DNA from: an uncultured Poribacteria bacterium
GTDB taxonomy: Bacteria; Poribacteria; WGA-4E; PCPOR2b
Reading direction: 5' to 3'
NCBI GenBank assembly: GCA_958296125.1
Contig: OY282444.1
Location: 3,815,623 to 3,879,622 of the forward strand
DNA length: 64,000 nt
The translations under genes were made by a program, and so were the position numbers. Below the pieces are notes generated by a model. That model was not told where the DNA came from and ran no database searches. It saw only the letters and a program-made list of their open reading frames with translations. Positions 57,897 to 64,000 of this stretch are shown piece by piece (within the stretch, counting starts at the first letter, position 1; the number at the start of each line of letters is the position of its first letter).

Positions 57897-58898
57897 ATGA
57901 AAGGTATCGTCTTTTTAGGTAACCGCCAATGTGCTGTCAAAGAGGTCCCCACCCCGGAGCCTGGAAATGGGGAAGTTCGGATTCAGATGAAGGTATCGGG
58001 GATTTGTGGCAGCGATCTCCACGTGTATCGAGCGATGGAGGAAAGAGATTGGGTTCAAGGGCATGAATCGTCCGGGGTTGTTGAAAAATTAGGACCGAAT
58101 GTGACCAAACTCAAAGTGGGTGCCCGGGTGACCGTCCATCACCATCAAGGGTGTGGGCAGTGCTACTACTGTTCGTTGGGAGATTTCGTCTGGTGCCCGG
58201 ACGATAAGGTGGTCAGTGGGGCATTTGGCGAATATGTTGTTGCAAACGAACGGAATTGTGTAGTAATCCCGGATCAGATTGACTTCATCGACGGTCCGTT
58301 TTTCGCCTGTGTTGGAACAACAGCGTATGCCGCCTTGAGGCGGTTAGGGGTGGAACAGTATTTCCCACAAACGATTGCCGTATACGGTCTGGGACCTGTG
58401 GGATTGAGCACCGTGTGCATCGCAAAATCGATGGGGGCACAGGTTATCGGGGTTGATGTCATGGAGGAGCGCATCGAGGTTGCCGAGAAATGCGGCGTAG
58501 ATGCTGCTGTCAATGCCGCAACGGAAGATCCGGTTGAAGCGGTGGTCGCGTTCAGTGGAACGGAAGGCGTGGATTATGTTGTCGAAACCTCTGGCAGCAC
58601 CGGCGGTCGAAGCAGCATCATCCCGTCGCTTCGCCGTGAAGGGAAAGCCGCCCTGGTCGGTGTCGGGAGCGATGACAAGGTCATCAATCCGGGCGACATG
58701 GTTTATCGCCGAATCACCCTGATGGGATCTGTCGTATTTCCGATTGGATGGCTGAAGGATTTCGTGAGGTACTGCGCGCAAACAGGATTGACCTTTGAAC
58801 CTGCGGTGACGCATCATTTCCGCGTTGATGATGGTGTCGAGGCCCTCCGCGTCGCCGATGAATCGAGATGCGGTAAAGTGGTATTTGATTGGGATTAA
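57897..58898 (+). CDS. Zinc-dependent alcohol dehydrogenase (MDR superfamily)
   Basis: About 333 residues. The catalytic-zinc Cys is in Ser-Gly-Ile-Cys-Gly-Ser-Asp, His-Glu is in Gln-Gly-His-Glu-Ser-Ser-Gly, and the structural-zinc lobe has Gly-Cys-Gly-Gln-Cys-Tyr-Tyr-Cys. The Rossmann motif is Gly-Leu-Gly-Pro-Val-Gly. It resembles sugar-alcohol or threonine dehydrogenase-like members. Start choice is ATG 57897 or 57894 (GGAG at 57885-57888). It is a distant paralogue of the enzyme at 13078. It may form an operon with the following genes up to 60966. Confidence 0.85.
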   Translation: MKGIVFLGNRQCAVKEVPTPEPGNGEVRIQMKVSGICGSDLHVYRAMEERDWVQGHESSGVVEKLGPNVTKLKVGARVTVHHHQGCGQCYYCSLGDFVWCPDDKVVSGAFGEYVVANERNCVVIPDQIDFIDGPFFACVGTTAYAALRRLGVEQYFPQTIAVYGLGPVGLSTVCIAKSMGAQVIGVDVMEERIEVAEKCGVDAAVNAATEDPVEAVVAFSGTEGVDYVVETSGSTGGRSSIIPSLRREGKAALVGVGSDDKVINPGDMVYRRITLMGSVVFPIGWLKDFVRYCAQTGLTFEPAVTHHFRVDDGVEALRVADESRCGKVVFDWD

Positions 58899-59013
58899 GC
58901 AACATGAGAAGCTTGCTCCCAAGTGAAGCGGGCGAACTTTCAAGAATCAACTTTACGTGAGCCAACTTTAATACTGACAGTTACCCACAGTTTGAAATAT
59001 AGAGGCCTATGCA

Positions 59014-59382
59014 ATGGAAACGATAGTCAAACAGTGGCTGGACAAAAGTCGCAAAAAACTTCAAGTAGGGAACTTCACGGAAGCCGATCTTCAACGGCTA
59101 GAGGTGCTTCTGATCGAGCCAAGGCAGATGGTGCTGTATCTTTATTCAAAATCAACAAGTATGCGTTCAGCGATTGCCGGTTGGGTGTCGTATGACCCGA
59201 CGGTGTCCTATGAACCCACCCTGCCGTCACAAGACGCGCCATACGCCTCGGTTATCGAAGCGGTCAACGATGGATGGCGGATTGTTCAATTTCCGAGAGC
59301 GGAACTCTACCCGTTTTCCGATGTTGACAACGCTTATCTGGGTTATGAATTCATCTTGGAAAAATCGACTTCAGACTTGTAA
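59014..59382 (+). CDS. Unknown 122-residue protein
   Basis: I do not recognise the family. The protein is soluble and acidic, with no motif that I can name; Gly-Trp-Val-Ser-Tyr-Asp-Pro-Thr and Asp-Gly-Trp-Arg-Ile-Val-Gln-Phe-Pro occur in the middle. The PhyH gene begins 14 bases downstream with AGGAGG between them, so co-expression is likely. Nothing else in the flanking gap supports another gene. Confidence 0.6.
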   Translation: METIVKQWLDKSRKKLQVGNFTEADLQRLEVLLIEPRQMVLYLYSKSTSMRSAIAGWVSYDPTVSYEPTLPSQDAPYASVIEAVNDGWRIVQFPRAELYPFSDVDNAYLGYEFILEKSTSDL

Positions 59383-59395
59383 CAGGAGGGAAACG

Positions 59396-60190
59396 ATGAT
59401 CGATATTCAACCCACCATGGATGACAGCCAAGTGATGGATTTTGTTTCGAGGGGTTCCGTGGTGCTGGAGGGAGTCGTCTCTGACGAGTTCAGTCATCAA
59501 TGTGAAACGTTGCCGGGCGGCAGAATCAATGAATTCGCTTGCACGCCCGGATTTCGGAACGAAGTGCTTTTACGCCCGGAAGTTGCTGGGGTCGCTCGCT
59601 CCCTGCTCGGACGGAATTTCTTCATTCCCATAACCGCGCACCATCACCTATATGAAGAAGCACATCCCGGACAGACATGGCACTCCGATGGCCTCTCCGA
59701 ATACGGTTACGGTGTCAATCATCTTCAATGCTACTACTATCCGCAAGACGTTACACTTGAGGATGGTCCCACAATGGTCCTTCCCGGTTCCCATCATCGA
59801 TTGGTTGATCGAGAGGCAATCGCTCATTACGGCGATATTTTGGGTCAGGTTTCCTTGACTGTCCCCGCTGGGACGGTTGTTTTGACCCACTACGGTATCT
59901 GGCACAAAGCGGGCCCAAAGTTGAATGCGAAGCGTCGTGGGATGATTAAATTTTCGTACTTCCGAAATTCACCGCCGAAGCGGGACTGGTTGATGGAATC
60001 GGAGGAGATACCACCTTACACCAACCGAGAGCGCCATCCCTACGTCACCGAAGTGGAGTCCTATCGCGATCTCGCGCGGTGCCAACGCACATGGAACTGG
60101 CTATGTGGGGTGGATGCAACCCCAGATGTCAGCCACGGTGCTAAACTCTTCATCGATGCTCGCCCGCTCAGTGAGATTGAGCACAAATAG
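59396..60190 (+). CDS. Phytanoyl-CoA dioxygenase family (PhyH) protein
   Basis: A 264-residue PhyH enzyme. The iron ligands are Trp-His-Ser-Asp-Gly (His-x-Asp) near residue 102 and His-Lys-Ala-Gly-Pro-Lys near 168, and the 2-oxoglutarate Arg is in Lys-Arg-Arg-Gly-Met-Ile. It differs from the other two by a shorter N-terminus. AGGAGG precedes ATG 59396, which is preferred over an upstream start in another part of the same frame. An NAD-dependent epimerase follows after 14 bases. It may hydroxylate a sugar- or amine-derived compound handled by this operon. Confidence 0.87.
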   Translation: MIDIQPTMDDSQVMDFVSRGSVVLEGVVSDEFSHQCETLPGGRINEFACTPGFRNEVLLRPEVAGVARSLLGRNFFIPITAHHHLYEEAHPGQTWHSDGLSEYGYGVNHLQCYYYPQDVTLEDGPTMVLPGSHHRLVDREAIAHYGDILGQVSLTVPAGTVVLTHYGIWHKAGPKLNAKRRGMIKFSYFRNSPPKRDWLMESEEIPPYTNRERHPYVTEVESYRDLARCQRTWNWLCGVDATPDVSHGAKLFIDARPLSEIEHK

Positions 60191-60204
60191 ACGGAGGCCT
60201 CTCC

Positions 60205-60966
60205 ATGAAAGTGTTGATTGTTGGGGGCGCGGGGCATGTTGGGACCATGACGCTGCCCTACATGAAATCCCATCACCAGTTTCGCATCCTCGACCTCTCC
60301 CCACCTAAAGATTCAACTGTCGAATATATCCAGGGTTCGGTGACCGACCCGGAGGTTGTCCAGCGCGCGGTCAAGGGAATGGACGCGTTCATCTACATGG
60401 TTATGCGGCGTCCCACTGATCACGCTTCATCGGTGGCGGACTTTGATGATGTCATCGCCAACTATGAAGTCAACGCGATGGGACTCCATATTCTGCTACA
60501 CGCGGCGAAAGAAGAGGGCATCACACACGGTGTGCACACGAGCACGTTCACCGTCCATGAACGGACGCGCAATCGGTTTCCGTCTGAGGAAGCAATCCCA
60601 CTTGATAACCCTGGTGTGTATGGCTTGACAAAAGGATTTGGGGAGCGGATCTGTCAATACTTCTGCCGTGAACACGGCATGTCGATCATCGCCCTGCGGA
60701 TTACGGGTCCCTCAACCCGTCAGCGGTGGATTGAGCAACGCGGGCAACCCAAGTCCGATCATGTGCATATCTGGGCGACAGATGAGGAAGACCTTGCGCG
60801 GGCTTATCTTGCGGGGCTTTCCGTCCAACATACTGGCTTTGATGCGGTATTCATCGCCGGTGACGAGGAACAGAGTGAAATTAATTTGTCAAAAGCCAAG
60901 CAACTGCTCGGTTGGGAACCGTTGACGCATACTTATGTGAAAACTGATAAACCTACGTCACAATGA
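60205..60966 (+). CDS. NAD-dependent epimerase/dehydratase family protein
   Basis: A 253-residue extended SDR. The NAD motif is Gly-Gly-Ala-Gly-His-Val-Gly near residue 7 and the catalytic Tyr-x3-Lys is Tyr-Gly-Leu-Thr-Lys near residue 140. It is a bit shorter than standard GalE-like enzymes (about 310). A sugar-nucleotide or steroid-like substrate is possible. It closes the run of genes begun at 57897. Confidence 0.85.
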   Translation: MKVLIVGGAGHVGTMTLPYMKSHHQFRILDLSPPKDSTVEYIQGSVTDPEVVQRAVKGMDAFIYMVMRRPTDHASSVADFDDVIANYEVNAMGLHILLHAAKEEGITHGVHTSTFTVHERTRNRFPSEEAIPLDNPGVYGLTKGFGERICQYFCREHGMSIIALRITGPSTRQRWIEQRGQPKSDHVHIWATDEEDLARAYLAGLSVQHTGFDAVFIAGDEEQSEINLSKAKQLLGWEPLTHTYVKTDKPTSQ

Positions 60967-61167
60967 TTCTTGGGATGCCGCGCTAAACTGTATCATAACA
61001 GGAGTTGCTACTATCTCAGACAAACATAGAAAGTGATTGATAGTAGGTCAATTTTCTAAAATCGACATGCTAATCCCAAGATATGAATCTCAACCTATGG
61101 GCTACTTACCGCTTGGGCGCGTGGATTGGGCTTCCTATATTCGACTTTACCAATGAACAGATGGTTT

Positions 61168-61192
61168 TCACGTTTCACACATCACGTTTCAC
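61168..61192. repeat. Short direct repeat in an intergenic gap
   Basis: TCACGTTTCAC occurs at 61168-61178 and again at 61182-61192. It lies in a 254-base gap (60967-61220) that otherwise holds no feature that I can support. Confidence 0.35.
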
Positions 61193-61220
61193 GCTCTTCG
61201 CGTTTTGACTTTCTTTTTTT

Positions 61221-62882
61221 ATGAACCTTTTTTTTATATGTTTCCTACTGCTTTTCATCAGTAGCCCTTCTGCCGCAGACCTGCTCCAGTTTACATCAGT
61301 CACAAAGGAAGCAGGCATCCACTTCAAACACCACGTTGACGCACGCGGACAGCGATACTTCATCGAACCCCTCGGTGGGGGCGCAGCGTTTCTGGACTAC
61401 AACAACGATGGATTCCAAGACATCTACCTTGTCAACGGGGCGGACCTCCCTCCGCTTCCAAAGGGGCGATTAGACGCGGACGAACCGCCGCGAAACGCGC
61501 TCTATTGCAACAACGGAGAGGGCATGTTCACTGATGTCGCGGGAGCAGCAGGAGTCGCTGATACAGGCTACGGCATGGGATGCGCGGTTGGAGATTACGA
61601 CAATGACGGGTTTCCTGACCTATACGTGACAAACTTCGGGGCAAACGTCTTTTTCCGTAACAATGGGGATGGCACGTTTACCGATGTTACGACGCGGACA
61701 GGGACCGGGGACACGCGCTGGGGGACAAGCTGCGCCTTCGTAGATTACGACAACGACGGTTTTTTAGACCTCTATGTAGCAAATTATGTGAAGTATACGA
61801 TCGAATCCGATCAGGTTTGCATGAATAAAGGGGTGCGTGTTTACTGTGATCCACGTCTCTATGAAGGAGAATCGGATATCCTCTATCGCAACAACGGCGA
61901 CGGGACCTTTACCGATATGACGGAATCCGCAGGTTTTTCTGGATCAACGGGGCGTGGACTCGCTCTTGCTTGGGGGGATTACGATGACGACGGTGACATG
62001 GATGTTTATATTGCCAACGATGCCGACCAAAATTTCCTCTACCGCAATAACGGCGATGGCACCTTTACTGATGTCAGTCTGACCGCAGGCGTTGGGTTCA
62101 GCGAAGATGGGGAGGCGGAGAACGGCATGGGCGTTGACTTCGGAGATTACGATAACGATGGCCGCTTAGACCTCATTGTTACCAACTTTCAGGGGCAGAC
62201 AAACACCCTCTATCACAACGAGGGGAACGGGCTATTTTCGGATGTGAGTTACGCGTCAAAGATTGGGACAATGAGTTTGCCTTACTTGGCGTGGGGGGTG
62301 AGTTTCTGCGATTACGACAACGACGGTTATCAGGATCTGTTCGTCGCTAACGGACATCTGGACGAGAATGTTCAGGCATTTAATCCGACTGGGTTTTATG
62401 AACAACCCAATCTGCTTTTCCGCAACAATCAGGCTGGCACCTTTGACGAGGTAGGGGTCGATTCAGGTTCCGGTATGCGCTTGGAGCAGGTCAGTCGCGG
62501 CTTCGCCTACTCTGACTACGATAACGATGGCGATCTTGACCTGCTCGTAACGAACTTGAAGGGGATACCAGATCTGCTGGAGAACGGGGGTAATCAGAAT
62601 GGGTGGTTAATCCTCAAACTCATTGGCACGCGCAGTAATCGAGATGCGATAGGTGCACGGGTCAAGGTAACAACCGGAAATCTAACACAGATTCGGGAGG
62701 TTCAGAGTGGGTCCAGCTACCTATCGCAGAACGACATGCGGTTGCACTTTGGTCTGGAGAAACATCGCCGAGTCGACCGGGTGGGGATCCGATGGCCCAG
62801 TGGTCTACAGGAACGGCTTGAAGGGGTTGAAGCGAATCAAATCCTCACGTTGGTTGAGGCAGCTATAGGATCGAGCTGGTAG
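61221..62882 (+). CDS. CRTAC1-type FG-GAP/VCBS protein with ASPIC/UnbV domain
   Basis: A 553-residue secreted protein with an N-terminal signal peptide (about 18 residues). It has seven or more repeats of the form Gly-Asp-Tyr-Asp-Asn-Asp-Gly-x-x-Asp-Leu-x-Val-x-Asn, the FG-GAP/VCBS calcium-binding propeller, and an ASPIC/UnbV domain at the C-terminus (Gly-Ala-Arg-Val-Lys-Val and Trp-Pro-Ser-Gly-Leu). Such proteins are common in marine environmental bacteria; their role is unknown. The first ATG is followed directly by the hydrophobic signal, so the start is clear, though the Shine-Dalgarno sequence is poor. Confidence 0.9.
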   Translation: MNLFFICFLLLFISSPSAADLLQFTSVTKEAGIHFKHHVDARGQRYFIEPLGGGAAFLDYNNDGFQDIYLVNGADLPPLPKGRLDADEPPRNALYCNNGEGMFTDVAGAAGVADTGYGMGCAVGDYDNDGFPDLYVTNFGANVFFRNNGDGTFTDVTTRTGTGDTRWGTSCAFVDYDNDGFLDLYVANYVKYTIESDQVCMNKGVRVYCDPRLYEGESDILYRNNGDGTFTDMTESAGFSGSTGRGLALAWGDYDDDGDMDVYIANDADQNFLYRNNGDGTFTDVSLTAGVGFSEDGEAENGMGVDFGDYDNDGRLDLIVTNFQGQTNTLYHNEGNGLFSDVSYASKIGTMSLPYLAWGVSFCDYDNDGYQDLFVANGHLDENVQAFNPTGFYEQPNLLFRNNQAGTFDEVGVDSGSGMRLEQVSRGFAYSDYDNDGDLDLLVTNLKGIPDLLENGGNQNGWLILKLIGTRSNRDAIGARVKVTTGNLTQIREVQSGSSYLSQNDMRLHFGLEKHRRVDRVGIRWPSGLQERLEGVEANQILTLVEAAIGSSW

Positions 62883-63059
62883 GAGCGGTTTGAGATTTTC
62901 AAATCAAGTTCATCTATCAACTGGTCCCATACTTCCGCCGTTGCCTGTGGCTTTACCTTGGGGTGGTGTGTGTTAAGGAACAACGATGGTTGCTCTCTAC
63001 GGAATCGCGGGCTCTCGGGAAGGGTTGATTGTAGGTGCCCAATTCATCACTCTTTGACG

Positions 63060-64000
63060 CTACTTCTCAGCAGGCTCGCTGCCCTTCAATTTCGCGTTGT
63101 TTTCTCGGATCAGTTCAGCGACTGCCGGTTCAAGTGCTTGTCCCCGCACATTTGCCTTGCGAACCACACCCTCGTCATCAATGAGGTACATGCGCGGAAT
63201 GCTATTGATGCCGTACATCTCCGCCACCTGATTCTGCCAACCATTTCCATCAAAAAACTGGGGCCAAGTAATTCCCTCTTTCTCTAGATAACCCACCAAT
63301 GTATCCCGACTCTGATCGAGGCTGATTCCAATGATTTGGAAGTTCGCCTCTTTATATTTCTCGTAAACCTGTTTCACGTTAGGCATTTCGGCGATGCACG
63401 GTCCGCACCAAACCGCCCAGAAGTCAAGCAGGATTACATTGCCGCGATATTTCTCCAGCGACAGGTCGTCGCCGTTGAGGTCTTTCACGTTGAAATCAAT
63501 TGCTTTTTTACCAACCAATGCATCTGGTCGCCCTCTGTGTGAGGCTCTTGTCGGGACTTCGCCGATGCGGTTCTCTTTTTCTAATTGCAGTAACAGCTTC
63601 GCGGTCTTCGCAGACGCGCGCGAACCGTATTTTGGGTGTCCAGCCAATCGATGATACGCTCGATCCGCTTTGTCGTGCTGGTCGATCCGATCGTAGGCTA
63701 ATCCCATCTCCAGCAGAGCGGTCGCGAAATAGGTGGCTTTCGGATAATTTTCCACAAGCTGTTGATAAGCCTTAATTGCTTCCTCGGTATGCCCCGCCTG
63801 GGTCAGTGCATTGCCGAAGATGTAGTAGACCTGATCAATCCGTTTGTATTTCGGATTCTCCGCGATAAACGCACGTGATTTCTCAATCAGCATATTGAGT
63901 CCTGCCGATTCACTGTTCTGGAGGGCCATTTTATGGAGTCGCTTGATCTCTTGATACTTGTAACTGGTTTTGATTGAAGCCGCATTAACAAAAGAGACGC
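63060..64000 (-). CDS. TlpA-like thioredoxin with N-terminal TPR, 5' truncated
   Basis: The frame continues without a stop beyond the internal ATG at 63929 to the window edge at 64000, so the 5' part is outside. TPR-like helices (Ala-Ile-Lys-Ala-Tyr-Gln-Gln-Leu and similar) precede a thioredoxin fold with Asp-Phe-Trp-Ala-Val-Trp-Cys-Gly-Pro-Cys, the TlpA-family active site, and the cis-Pro Gly-Ile-Asn-Ser-Ile-Pro. It is probably a membrane-anchored or periplasmic disulfide reductase, possibly for haem or outer-membrane protein maturation. Fusion of TPR and thioredoxin is common in environmental Gram-negative bacteria. Confidence 0.85.
   Translation of the reverse strand, partial: VSFVNAASIKTSYKYQEIKRLHKMALQNSESAGLNMLIEKSRAFIAENPKYKRIDQVYYIFGNALTQAGHTEEAIKAYQQLVENYPKATYFATALLEMGLAYDRIDQHDKADRAYHRLAGHPKYGSRASAKTAKLLLQLEKENRIGEVPTRASHRGRPDALVGKKAIDFNVKDLNGDDLSLEKYRGNVILLDFWAVWCGPCIAEMPNVKQVYEKYKEANFQIIGISLDQSRDTLVGYLEKEGITWPQFFDGNGWQNQVAEMYGINSIPRMYLIDDEGVVRKANVRGQALEPAVAELIRENNAKLKGSEPAEK

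Noticed and set aside
58344-58943. 199-codon minus-strand frame across the second alcohol dehydrogenase
   Set aside because: It is antisense to the conserved dehydrogenase domain and has no motif; treated as a shadow.
1-64000. tRNA or rRNA genes
   Set aside because: I looked for T-arm and anticodon-arm patterns and rRNA stretches and saw none that I could support, though a faint tRNA could be missed by eye.

Overview
The window looks like bacterial chromosome from a Gram-negative organism. Two outer-membrane beta-barrels, lipoprotein signals and no rRNA, tRNA or CRISPR are visible. Three phytanoyl-CoA-dioxygenase-like genes, two SMP-30/gluconolactonases, a YCF48 repeat protein, a CRTAC1/ASPIC-UnbV protein and zinc-dependent dehydrogenases resemble the gene content of Candidatus Poribacteria and similar marine or sponge-associated lineages. 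That assignment is an inference from gene families, not from a marker gene.

Layout. 1-6.7 kb: a large YCF48 repeat protein (cut by the window start), a DUF4956 / SdiA-regulated pair, and an anti-sigma factor with an RseB-like partner but no sigma gene. 6.8-15.8 kb: sugar and small-molecule metabolism (SMP-30, PfkB kinase, a large unknown protein, PhyH dioxygenase, GNAT, alcohol dehydrogenase, atypical SDR, glycosyltransferase). 15.8-19.7 kb: a partner-switching set (RsbW-like kinase, STAS antagonist, GAF-PP2C phosphatase) followed by DUF58.

20.4-33.3 kb is the most interesting part: an eight-gene, one-strand cassette with a DndC/PAPS-reductase-like enzyme, two GIY-YIG proteins, two DGQHR (DndB-like) proteins, a GHKL ATPase, DUF4007 and a 1211-residue P-loop ATPase. 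It shares parts with DNA phosphorothioation and BREX type 4 systems but matches neither. I propose it as a candidate undescribed DNA-modification/defence system. A methyltransferase-HNH fusion lies separately at 47-48.5 kb.

33.6-44.8 kb: an LRR lipoprotein, then an iron region: a Fur-like box with a promoter and an early terminator, a porin, an imelysin lipoprotein, a di-haem oxidoreductase, bacterioferritin, a Rieske protein and an IsdG-like monooxygenase. A porin with a structured leader and a BCCT transporter follow. 44.8-64 kb: membrane protein with a DUF58 remnant, SelA-like enzyme, the methyltransferase-HNH fusion, Nramp-like transporter, two mannonate-dehydratase-type enzymes side by side, a TolB-like propeller, a repeat-rich non-coding stretch, a GH32/43-like protein, a dehydrogenase/PhyH/epimerase run, a CRTAC1 protein and a TlpA-like thioredoxin cut by the window end.
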